Origin: Verrucomicrobiaceae bacterium
GTDB lineage: Bacteria; Verrucomicrobiota; Verrucomicrobiia; Verrucomicrobiales; Verrucomicrobiaceae
Direction: 5' to 3'
Length of the DNA stretch: 64,000 nucleotides
Assembly (NCBI GenBank): GCA_016713245.1
Contig: JADJPM010000005.1
Span: 682,001-746,000, forward strand
The notes beneath the pieces are model-generated. The model searched no databases and was not told the DNA's origin. It saw only the letters and a list, made by a program, of their open reading frames with translations. Position numbers and translations under genes: made by a program. Of this stretch, positions 8,820-15,523 are shown one piece after another; position 1 is the first letter of the stretch, and each line of letters starts with the position of its first letter.

Positions 8820-8856
8820 GGCTTTTTCGCCACAACCTCCTGACGAAAAAAGCCTC
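8818..8856. repeat. inverted repeat after channel-like gene
   Basis: The arms GAGGCTTTTTCG (8818-8829) and CGAAAAAAGCCTC (8844-8856) pair with a single bulged base around a 14-nt loop. It overlaps the stop codon of the channel-like gene and lies 33 nt before the rhomboid gene. The T and A runs are inside the stem rather than after it, so it is not a classic intrinsic terminator. It may reduce readthrough or stabilise the mRNA end. Confidence 0.4.
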
Positions 8857-8889
8857 GCGCCCGCCGCCCGGCCATCCCAGATTCCCCGC

Positions 8890-9867
8890 ATGTCCATCGA
8901 CTACCGCGATTACATGCGCGAGCAGCCTCCTCGGCGCTCGCCGTCTCTCATCAGCAGGGTGAAGAGCCTTTCCGCCTTCGCGTGGATCATGATCGCCCTC
9001 GGCGCGGTGTTTGTAGGGCAGTTCTTCACCGAGACGCTGGCCCCCGTGATGATGGAAGGCTCAGTCAGTGTGGCAAAACTCGCTGCGGGGAAATTTTGGA
9101 CGCTGGTGACCTACATGTTCGTCCACGGCACTGTGGGCCACTTCCTGCTCAACATGCTCATGCTGTGGTTTGTGGGCCGGCAGGTGCAGAATCTCTTCGG
9201 CGGAAGGCATTTCCTGCAGATTTTCTTTCTCAGCGGCATCGCCGGAGCGGTGCTGGAGATGGCCGTGAATGGTTTTGTGCATAGCGATACGATCACACCG
9301 CTCGTTGGTGCCTCCGCCTCGGCCTTTGGATTGCTCATGGCGCTGGCCGTGCTGCTGCCGGATGAACAGATCACGGTCTTCATCTACTTCATCATTCCTG
9401 TGCCCATGCGCTTGTGGACGCTCGCGAAGGCCCTGGTGGTCATGCAGACCATTTTCGCTGTCGCCGGGCTGTTGATTCCAACGTGGCTGCCGGAGGGATT
9501 GAAGATCGCCTACTTCGCTCACCTTGGCGGAGCCTTCGTGGGATGGTTTTATGCACGAGCACTCGGCTACGGCGGACGTCCCATGACCTATCGCAGCCAG
9601 TGGCAGCCTGAGGCACAGCTCCGCCGTGCTCCTGCCACCGCCCGTATCGTCGCACGCGGCCGAGTGCAGATGGATTTTGAGGCCCCGGCGGCTTCAAAAG
9701 CTCCCGCAGCCGCCCCGACGCCGACGGATCTCGAAGCCGAGGTCAATGACATCCTCGATAAAATCCTCGTCGATGGCATCGGCAGTCTCACGGAAGCTGA
9801 AAAGCGCCTCCTTGAGCGTGCCAGCGCCGAAATCCAGCAGCGTGAGCAAACCGGCTCACTGCGCTGA
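8890..9867 (+). CDS. rhomboid family intramembrane serine protease
   Basis: A 325-residue membrane protease. Its six-helix core carries the catalytic dyad: S142 in GASAS (start of TM4) and H211 in FAHLGG (TM6). H84 and N88 in GHFLLNM (TM2) match the oxyanion residues of GlpG, so it should be active. The N-terminal extension (1-25) is basic and proline-containing. After the membrane core comes an alanine/proline linker and a C-terminal helical module DLEAEVNDILDKI...LTEAEKRLLERAS, a tail found on many bacterial rhomboids. Rhomboids cleave single-pass membrane proteins; possible clients include the PEP-CTERM proteins or its membrane-protein neighbours, which is only inference. Confidence 0.92.
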   Translation: MSIDYRDYMREQPPRRSPSLISRVKSLSAFAWIMIALGAVFVGQFFTETLAPVMMEGSVSVAKLAAGKFWTLVTYMFVHGTVGHFLLNMLMLWFVGRQVQNLFGGRHFLQIFFLSGIAGAVLEMAVNGFVHSDTITPLVGASASAFGLLMALAVLLPDEQITVFIYFIIPVPMRLWTLAKALVVMQTIFAVAGLLIPTWLPEGLKIAYFAHLGGAFVGWFYARALGYGGRPMTYRSQWQPEAQLRRAPATARIVARGRVQMDFEAPAASKAPAAAPTPTDLEAEVNDILDKILVDGIGSLTEAEKRLLERASAEIQQREQTGSLR

Positions 9868-9892
9868 AATAGCCGAAAAGCATCTGCCAGCG

Positions 9893-10030
9893 ATGTTTTC
9901 TACCCGCGCCCTAAGTCTCGCCCTTTTGATTCTTGTCGTCGTCGGCAGCGGCTTGATCATCCGCCAGTGCCGCCACGCTCCGGTGCCGACTCCGAAACCT
10001 CTTTTGCATCAAGAACTGCCGGAGGAGTAG
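9893..10030 (+). CDS. 45-residue single-pass membrane peptide
   Basis: The short ORF starts 25 nt after the rhomboid stop. It has a short N-terminus, one hydrophobic helix (ALSLALLILVVVGSGLII), then RQCRH and a proline-rich outer part ending in ELPEE. The cysteine shortly after the helix and the clean signal-anchor pattern suggest a real small membrane peptide rather than noise, but no family is recognised and no strong ribosome site is visible. It may be co-transcribed with the rhomboid. Confidence 0.35.
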   Translation: MFSTRALSLALLILVVVGSGLIIRQCRHAPVPTPKPLLHQELPEE

Positions 10031-10066
10031 CCCGCCTCTCTCTCACTTTCTCGTGATGTCTCGACA

Positions 10067-10140
10067 GTTTGTCGTTCGGGCTTCAGCCCGTTTAGGGGGG
10101 GGGGGCGTCCAATCACGGCCTGAAGGCCGAACTACAAACG
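10067..10140. repeat. REPIN-like element: two inverted hairpins around a G run
   Basis: The left half carries the perfect hairpin CGGGCT-TC-AGCCCG (10077-10090). The right half carries CGGCCT-GA-AGGCCG (10116-10129). The halves are inverted copies of each other: GTTTGTCGTTCGG at the left matches the complement of CCGAACTACAAAC at the right. Between them is a run of eleven G. This is the architecture of REP doublets (REPINs) mobilised by RAYT transposases, and a RAYT gene lies 2.2 kb away. It sits in the gap between the 45-residue peptide gene and the ruvB end. Confidence 0.65.
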
Positions 10141-10159
10141 AATGTGGGGTAGCCACCGC

Positions 10160-11164
10160 TCAAAACAACTCTGCCTGCGCTCGCGGTGGAGGTGGCAGGC
10201 CGATCTTCTTGTAGGCTGCTGGCATCGCCACACGACCTCGCGGCGTGCGTTTGAGATAGCCCTGCATCACGAGATAAGGCTCATGCACATCCTCCAACGT
10301 GCTCGCATCCTCGCCCACGGCCACCGCCACACTGCCCATACCCACCGGACCGCCATCGAACTTCCCAATGATGGCTTCGAGAATGCGGGTGTCCATATCA
10401 TCGAGACCGCTCTCATCAATATCACGCATGCTCAGCGCCGCCTGCGCTACCTCGCCCGTGATCACGTTCTGCGCTTTGACCAGAGCGTAGTCTCGCACCC
10501 AGCGGAGAAGGTGATTGGCCACACGCGGTGTGCCGCGTGAACGCCGGGCGATCTCATGAGCGCCGTCTTTTTCAATCGAGACATCCAGCAGCTTCGAAGA
10601 GCGCATCAAAATGTGTTCCAGCTCTTCCGTCGTGTAGTAATCGAGCCGGTTCGGAATGCCAAAACGGCTGCGCATCGGCGCGGTGAGCTTGCCAGCCCGC
10701 GTCGTCGCTCCCACCAAAGTGAAAGGCGGCAGATCAAGGCGGATCGTACGGGCCTTGGGCCCTTGGTCGATGATGATGTCGAGGCGGAAATCCTCAATCG
10801 CGGGATACAAATACTCCTCCACGCTGGGATGCAGCCGGTGGATCTCGTCGATGAAGAGAATATCGCGCTCTTGAAGATTCGTGAGGAGGCCGGCGAGATC
10901 TCCCGCGCGTTCGATCTGCGGCCCGCTCGTGGTGTGGAGTTTCGAGCCGACGGCACTGGCTATCAAATTCGCCAGCGTGGTCTTGCCCAAGCCAGGCGGA
11001 CCGCACAACAGCACATGATCCAGCGCCTCCCCGCGAATTTTGGCCGCTTCCACCATCACGAGGAGTTGCTCTTTGACCTTCGTCTGCCCATGAAACTCCG
11101 AAAAATCCGCCGGGCGGAGGGCCAGATCAAAGGGAGAGTCAGGTTCGTTGAGCGCGGGATTCAC
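10160..11164 (-). CDS. ruvB: Holliday junction branch migration helicase RuvB
   Basis: A 334-residue AAA+ motor that drives branch migration of Holliday junctions with RuvA during recombinational repair. It has Walker A GPPGLGKTT, Walker B LFIDEIHRL, sensor 1 GATTRAG, the arginine-finger region MRSRFGI, and the C-terminal winged helix (HEPYLVMQGYLKRTPRGRVA). Length and order match the family. ruvA and ruvC are not adjacent. The start ATG at 11164 gives an N-terminus (PDSPFDLALRPADFSEFHGQ) that matches the family. Confidence 0.98.
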   Translation of the reverse strand: MNPALNEPDSPFDLALRPADFSEFHGQTKVKEQLLVMVEAAKIRGEALDHVLLCGPPGLGKTTLANLIASAVGSKLHTTSGPQIERAGDLAGLLTNLQERDILFIDEIHRLHPSVEEYLYPAIEDFRLDIIIDQGPKARTIRLDLPPFTLVGATTRAGKLTAPMRSRFGIPNRLDYYTTEELEHILMRSSKLLDVSIEKDGAHEIARRSRGTPRVANHLLRWVRDYALVKAQNVITGEVAQAALSMRDIDESGLDDMDTRILEAIIGKFDGGPVGMGSVAVAVGEDASTLEDVHEPYLVMQGYLKRTPRGRVAMPAAYKKIGLPPPPRAQAELF

Positions 11165-11362
11165 AGCCCGTCATGTAGAGCACGCCCAGCGCCCCGTGCA
11201 AGACATCCTCCGCTGCGCCTGCGAAGCCCAGCCAGGCTCGCGCATCAAATTCAGCAGCCCTTTGGACATTTCATGCCTCACTGGGGCGAGGAATAGGTTT
11301 TAGGGCATCCCGTAAGATCAGGCTTGTCATTTTGAGCAAAACAGAAAAGCATGTGGGTGCTT

Positions 11363-11830
11363 ATGAAAGCTAAACTACTCCTCGTCGTCGCGGCGTTAGC
11401 CGTTTTCACTACTCCGGAACTCCTCAGCGCAGACGCTCCTAAGAAGGCGCCAGCAAAGAAGACCGAAGCCAAAGCGGATCAAGATACCTATCCGCTCTAT
11501 GGGAAGGTCACCGCCATCACCTCCCGCACACTCACCATCGTTCGCGGTGAAAGCGCGGAGGCTGCTGAGGCGAAATTCAACCTCAACGCCAGCACCGAAT
11601 ATGTGAATGGCGACAAGCCCTCATCGTTTGAGGCCGTCAAGGTCGGCTCTTGGGTGGGTGGCAGTGTCAAAAAAGCCACGGGAGAAGGCAATGATACCGT
11701 CTTGAAACTCAACATCGGCGTCAAACAGAAGGGCCCCGGCAAGTCGGAGACTCCCGCGAAGAAGAAGGAAGAGACGAAAAAGAAAGAGAGCTCGAAGAAA
11801 AAGGACGCCTCGAAAAAGAAGAGCGAGTAA
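11363..11830 (+). CDS. secreted protein with lysine-rich tail, unknown function
   Basis: A 155-residue protein with a signal peptide (MKAKLLLVVAALAVF, cleavage near LLSADA), a short AKK-rich linker, and a globular part from about residue 43 (YPLYGKVTAITSRTLTIVRG ... STEYVNGDKPSSFEAVKVGSWVGGSVKK). That part looks like a small beta-barrel (OB-like) domain of the kind in DUF5666-type proteins. The last 38 residues are mostly K, E and S. The tail could bind acidic surface polymer or nucleic acid. ATG at 11363 is preferred to 11351 because it gives a standard signal peptide. A strong terminator follows the gene. Confidence 0.55.
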   Translation: MKAKLLLVVAALAVFTTPELLSADAPKKAPAKKTEAKADQDTYPLYGKVTAITSRTLTIVRGESAEAAEAKFNLNASTEYVNGDKPSSFEAVKVGSWVGGSVKKATGEGNDTVLKLNIGVKQKGPGKSETPAKKKEETKKKESSKKKDASKKKSE

Positions 11831-11848
11831 CGCTTCCGATCCCTCGAT

Positions 11849-11890
11849 ATGGCATGGCGCGGCCAAGGGTCCGCCATGCCATCGTTTTTT
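11849..11890 (+). terminator. rho-independent terminator
   Basis: A perfect 11-bp stem (ATGGCATGGCG, 11849-11859, with CGCCATGCCAT, 11872-11882) has a 12-nt loop and is followed by CG and six T (11885-11890). It ends transcription of the lysine-rich secreted protein gene, so the next gene probably has its own promoter, or relies on readthrough. Confidence 0.85.
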
Positions 11891-11902
11891 CATCCGCCAG
11901 TC

Positions 11903-12286
11903 ATGGAATCACGTTCCCGCCGGAAACGGAAGGCCTTGGATGTGATGGCGGTCGAACCGCAGCATGTTCCGTGGTGGTGGCAGGCCCTCGCCTTGCTCGC
12001 ACTCATTGCCGCAGGAGCAGCGGTGCTTCATGAAGGCCCCGTCCACCACCGCCCCACCAATGACGCAGGCTCACCTGAACGTGTGGATATCAATTTCGGA
12101 TCGGCAGATGAACTTGATTCATTGCCCGGCATCGGTCCCTCGCTCGCCAAAGCCATCATGGCGGCACGCCCTTTCTCCAAGCCCGAGGATATCGAACGAG
12201 TCAAAGGCATCAGCCCTGCCATGGCGGGCAGATTGCTCCCCTTGATCCAAGCGGCGCACGGGCGACGTGCCGCAGATCGGCGATAA
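11903..12286 (+). CDS. ComEA-like helix-hairpin-helix protein
   Basis: A 127-residue protein with a basic cytoplasmic start (MESRSRRKRK), one transmembrane helix (about 26-43, WWWQALALLALIAAGAAVL) and a C-terminal pair of helix-hairpin-helix motifs: VDINFGSADELDSLPGIGPSLAKAIM then FSKPEDIERVKGISPAMAGRL. This is the ComEA layout: membrane anchor plus a DNA-binding HhH domain that in competent bacteria binds incoming DNA. No other competence gene is next to it. ATG at 11903 was chosen because it lies beyond the upstream terminator. Confidence 0.75.
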   Translation: MESRSRRKRKALDVMAVEPQHVPWWWQALALLALIAAGAAVLHEGPVHHRPTNDAGSPERVDINFGSADELDSLPGIGPSLAKAIMAARPFSKPEDIERVKGISPAMAGRLLPLIQAAHGRRAADRR

Positions 12287-12295
12287 TGCTGCCGC

Positions 12296-12327
12296 CGGAC
12301 ACCCCTAACGTATCAGCGAAGTGTCCG
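12296..12327. repeat. short inverted repeat between convergent genes
   Basis: CGGACAC (12296-12302) and GTGTCCG (12321-12327) can pair around an 18-nt loop in the 54-nt gap between the ComEA-like gene and the transposase. There is no T run on either strand (a G run follows on +). It could be the end structure of the transposase unit or a weak transcription stop. Confidence 0.25.
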
Positions 12328-12340
12328 ACCGCGGGGGGGA

Positions 12341-13477
12341 TCACTCCACCGCCCGCTTGCGCAGCCTTCGCAGGGCAAACAACCCGCCAGCGCTTTCCGC
12401 AATGCGTCGCGCTCCATCCTTCCTCTTCGGGCCAAACTTCTCCCGGTGCTGGCCGAAGATGCCCTCCACGAACTCTTTGCCGCCAATCACCAAGCCGTCG
12501 CTGAAATAGCGCACGCGGAACTGCACGAGTTCCTGTGCCGTGAGCTTGCCCTTAGCCTCCAGCACAGCCCTAGCTTGCTTGGCTCCCACGCCGCGCCTTA
12601 CTACCTCCGTCTTATCGGCATTTTGGACCTCCACCGCATGGCTGAAGAGCAGTTTTCGATAGGCTTCAGCTCCGCCCGCACTTTCCCAGCCGCCCACCGG
12701 CTTCGCTGTCACCTTGCTCATCGCCCGCTGCGCCCTCCGGCTGCCGCTCAATGCCTCCGCGTAGCCACACCAGCGGTAGTCCTTCGGATCTTTCACCAGC
12801 CCAGCTCGCACCGGGTTTAGATCAATATAAGCCGCCATCATATGCAAAGGCTCCCCTTTGCCCTCCACCAGCACGCTTTTGAAGCGGTCCATCCACAGCG
12901 TGCCTTTGCGTCCACGACGCTTGTTAAACCATCGGCTGAAGCGCTCTTTCACTTCTTTGAGGTAGATGGAGAGGTCGCAGAATCGTTTTTTGATCGCCGC
13001 CACCTTCTCCTCCGCCAGCGCCGTCATGCCACGACGACGCAGATCGTCCAACTCGTCCTTCAGCAGCCCGACGAAGGTCCTGCTGTAGAGCGTGCGCAGG
13101 TGCTCGAGAAGCCTTTGCTCCCCTTCCGGCCCCTCGAACCGCCTCAACCACACCTCCCGCCAGGGCACATCGACAAGCACATGGAAGTGATTGCTCATCA
13201 CACAGTAGGTCACCACCTTCACACCGCAGAACTCGCTCATTTTCCAAAGCACCCTGCGTAGCGCTTCCTTCTCCACGTCATCAAAGTGAACCTCACCTCC
13301 ACAGGTGCGGGACATCGCGTGGTAGCAGTAAGATTCAAACGGCCCCTTCCCCACGATCCTCCGCCTACCACCCGACCACGACCGCGCGGCAGGATACGGC
13401 CCTGTTTTCGCGTCTATGACGCCGAGGGCTTCCTTCATCGAAAGGGATTGGGTATGAGGGGGAATCTTAGCTTTCAT
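12341..13477 (-). CDS. REP-associated tyrosine transposase (RAYT, IS200-like)
   Basis: A 378-residue single-copy HUH transposase. The HUH motif is NHFHVLVDV, preceded by YCYHAMSR; the catalytic-tyrosine region falls in CDLSIYLKEVKERFSRWFN, before the conserved KGTLWMDRFKSVLVE and AAYIDLNPVRAGLVKDPKDYRW. The last 120 residues (SRRAQRAMS ... GPKRKDGARR) form an extension typical of verrucomicrobial members. RAYTs are domesticated relatives of IS200 that spread REP sequences. ATG at 13477 (MKAKIPP) is chosen; in-frame ATGs at 13498 and 13540 exist but reach into a scrap of another copy. It probably acts on the double hairpin at 10.1 kb. Confidence 0.85.
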   Translation of the reverse strand: MKAKIPPHTQSLSMKEALGVIDAKTGPYPAARSWSGGRRRIVGKGPFESYCYHAMSRTCGGEVHFDDVEKEALRRVLWKMSEFCGVKVVTYCVMSNHFHVLVDVPWREVWLRRFEGPEGEQRLLEHLRTLYSRTFVGLLKDELDDLRRRGMTALAEEKVAAIKKRFCDLSIYLKEVKERFSRWFNKRRGRKGTLWMDRFKSVLVEGKGEPLHMMAAYIDLNPVRAGLVKDPKDYRWCGYAEALSGSRRAQRAMSKVTAKPVGGWESAGGAEAYRKLLFSHAVEVQNADKTEVVRRGVGAKQARAVLEAKGKLTAQELVQFRVRYFSDGLVIGGKEFVEGIFGQHREKFGPKRKDGARRIAESAGGLFALRRLRKRAVE

Positions 13478-13539
13478 TGGGCGAATCGAAACCAGCATCG
13501 TGTCATTAGCAACTGGAGATCTGTATATAATGCCTGGCA

Positions 13540-13574
13540 TCTTTTTTTCGGGCTAAACTTCTCCCGATGCTACC
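13540..13574 (-). pseudogene. remnant of a second RAYT C-terminus
   Basis: Just upstream of the transposase gene, this stretch reads HREKFSPKKR on the minus strand, against HREKFGPKRK near the end of the intact RAYT (DNA 12426-12454). Over about 29 bp there are only a few differences, and two of the three codon changes from H to K are silent. It is out of frame with the gene beside it. It looks like the tail of a lost second copy rather than part of the functional gene. Confidence 0.45.
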
Positions 13575-13603
13575 AAAAAAAAGCGACTCCGTATTGGAGT
13601 CGC
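13575..13603 (-). terminator. rho-independent terminator of PEP-CTERM operon
   Basis: Read on the minus strand, GCGACTCC (13603-13596) pairs with GGAGTCGC (13590-13583) across a 5-nt loop and is followed by eight T (13582-13575). It lies 29 nt after the stop of the PEP-CTERM gene at 13632. Confidence 0.9.
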
Positions 13604-13631
13604 CAAATTGATCGATGAACAAGCGTTTAAA

Positions 13632-14234
13632 TTATCGACGACGACGAACAAAGAAAGCAGCGAAGCCAATAGCACCCAGCAACACGCGTGAAGGCTCAGG
13701 AACCAAGGACGTCATGTTAACATTGTTTACATTATCAGTTCCAAATAGAACCTCCGCCCCGACTACAGTGGATAGCGCGGTTGATTTTGATGTGAAATCC
13801 GCAGGTCCAACATTATTGTTGTCCTTGATCACAGCCCATTCAGTAGCCCCGGCAAAACCAGTCAGATAGGATCCAGCATTGAATGCAACTACATACAACT
13901 GAGTCCCCACGGGTAAAAGCGCAGTTGAAATGTTGGTAACGCTTCCACTCACTGCAAGGGGGAAGTCCCAGTCGGGAGTCCCGCTTATACCCGCCAAAGA
14001 TCGCACATCTTGGAATCCAGCAGTCAAGAGATCAGCGAAGCTTGACTTACCAATGAACACTGAATCGAGCTGAGGTGTCGAGAAAAAGCCAATTGAAACG
14101 CCACCTGCAGTGGGAACAGCACCAGCGCTCGTGAGAATTTGCGCATTCGTCACCTGGGTATGAAGGACAGATACAGCAGCATTGGCAGACACCGTAATTA
14201 ATAGGGAGGCGGCTAAGATAGATGTGAATTTCAT
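13632..14234 (-). CDS. PEP-CTERM sorting domain protein
   Basis: A 200-residue exported protein. It has a signal peptide (MKFTSILAASLLITVSANA) and a C-terminal tripartite sorting signal: VPEPSRVLLG, a hydrophobic helix GAIGFAAFFV, then RRRR. Such tails are cut and processed by an exosortase, usually with extracellular polysaccharide. The middle has no recognised domain; it is rich in S, T, A, N with a WAVIKDN segment. ATG at 14234 gives a clean signal peptide; the longer ORF adds 16 unlikely residues. It follows the TIGR02597-like gene by 37 nt in a lower-GC region, and both probably form one operon. Confidence 0.8.
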   Translation of the reverse strand: MKFTSILAASLLITVSANAAVSVLHTQVTNAQILTSAGAVPTAGGVSIGFFSTPQLDSVFIGKSSFADLLTAGFQDVRSLAGISGTPDWDFPLAVSGSVTNISTALLPVGTQLYVVAFNAGSYLTGFAGATEWAVIKDNNNVGPADFTSKSTALSTVVGAEVLFGTDNVNNVNMTSLVPEPSRVLLGAIGFAAFFVRRRR

Positions 14235-14271
14235 GTTATGATCGTTTAAAATTTCGAATTCTGGTAAAGCA

Positions 14272-15237
14272 TCAAGGTGCAATAGGTGAATTATTCACCC
14301 AAACAGCATCACCGATCACAGAAACCACTATACCACGGTTAAGTGGAATTGCATCTGTAGAGGAGGGGGAGAGCGGAGTAAACGTGCTATCCGTAATCTG
14401 TGAGCCATCAGACAAATAACTGGCCTGAATAGTGAACGATCCATTTGTTGTAAAGGTGTTAAAGCTATCCAAAATGGGCTGCATAGTCGTGGCCAAGCTA
14501 TTATTGTAGAGAGATTGAGACGATGCAGGGCTAAGTGGGCCAACAATGTTCACTGCGTTGGCGTAGAGATTGATCTGCGTCTTGGTGGGCTTTACCTCAC
14601 CCATAAAATTGAAAGTCACAGGAGCCGTCGCCGACAAAATAAAACCAGATCCTGGGTAAATGACCGTATGGCCTGCGTTGTAACTAAAATCGTCTGTCAT
14701 CCATGTTCCAGCATTGTAAAGACGCGTAACACGAGTCCCTGAAACGCCATCTGAACCGTAAACGTCAACGCTATCAGTGATATCACTCAGACCCACAGCC
14801 CCCTGAACCACCTTATCCAACGTGACGTGCTCACGAATCGCTACAGTGAAAGTCCCGGCAGGTCCCGGGCTTGCTAAAGTTAGGGACGTTCCATTGTTAC
14901 TTGTGATATCGATAATCTTTCCCTCATTAACTCCAGACACAATCTCGACATAGAAGCGAGGGTAGTTTGGGGCTGGAAGCGTAAAACTTGTAGCATTGTA
15001 AGCACCAACGACCCATCCAGGGGCTGTAGACGGGGTAACTGTAGAACCGCTAATTACAGCAGATCCTTGATATACGCTGCTGTTTACCAAGGTAGGAACT
15101 ACAATCGAAGCTCCGGCAGGGCAGGCCAAGCTCGAAAAACCAACAACCCCCGAAGTGGCTGCTGGGGCTTGGCTAAATGCAGCCGGGGCAGTGAGGAGGA
15201 CAGTGCCGAGAAGGGTGAGTGCGAGACGAGTTTTCAT
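14272..15237 (-). CDS. secreted verrucomicrobial protein, TIGR02597-like
   Basis: A 321-residue exported protein with signal peptide MKTRLALTLLGTVLLTAPAA. The body resembles the family known as TIGR02597, first described as a paralogous family of Verrucomicrobium. It has a beta-rich start (VVGFSSLACPAGASIVVPTL), YPRFYVEIVSGVNEGKIIDI, IREHVTLDKVVQG, a DSVDVYGSDGVSGTRVTRLYN stretch, and PGSGFILSA before FMGEV. Function is unknown; these genes often sit beside PEP-CTERM genes, as here. ATG at 15237 was chosen over the 96-residue longer ORF because it begins the signal peptide. Confidence 0.65.
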   Translation of the reverse strand: MKTRLALTLLGTVLLTAPAAFSQAPAATSGVVGFSSLACPAGASIVVPTLVNSSVYQGSAVISGSTVTPSTAPGWVVGAYNATSFTLPAPNYPRFYVEIVSGVNEGKIIDITSNNGTSLTLASPGPAGTFTVAIREHVTLDKVVQGAVGLSDITDSVDVYGSDGVSGTRVTRLYNAGTWMTDDFSYNAGHTVIYPGSGFILSATAPVTFNFMGEVKPTKTQINLYANAVNIVGPLSPASSQSLYNNSLATTMQPILDSFNTFTTNGSFTIQASYLSDGSQITDSTFTPLSPSSTDAIPLNRGIVVSVIGDAVWVNNSPIAP

Positions 15238-15523
15238 GGAGGAGAAGAGTGGGTTTCGATGAATAAATCCCCGAATTGAAGGATTTGTTACAGGATTTCG
15301 GCTGGTCTGTCGATATTTTTTTGGCTGGGGTTTGAAACGTTCGTGTGACGGCCTGGAGACAAGAGAGGGGCGGTGGGTGTTCGCAATTATCCAAAAGAAG
15401 AAATAGTAGAAGGTAGCGAAGAGGGGCGGTAGTGACCGGATTGGCCTGGATGGCGTGGGTGTGGGGCGTGGATTTTGGAAATCAGATTTCAGATTTTTGG
15501 ATTTGGGGTTAAGGGCCGGGAAC

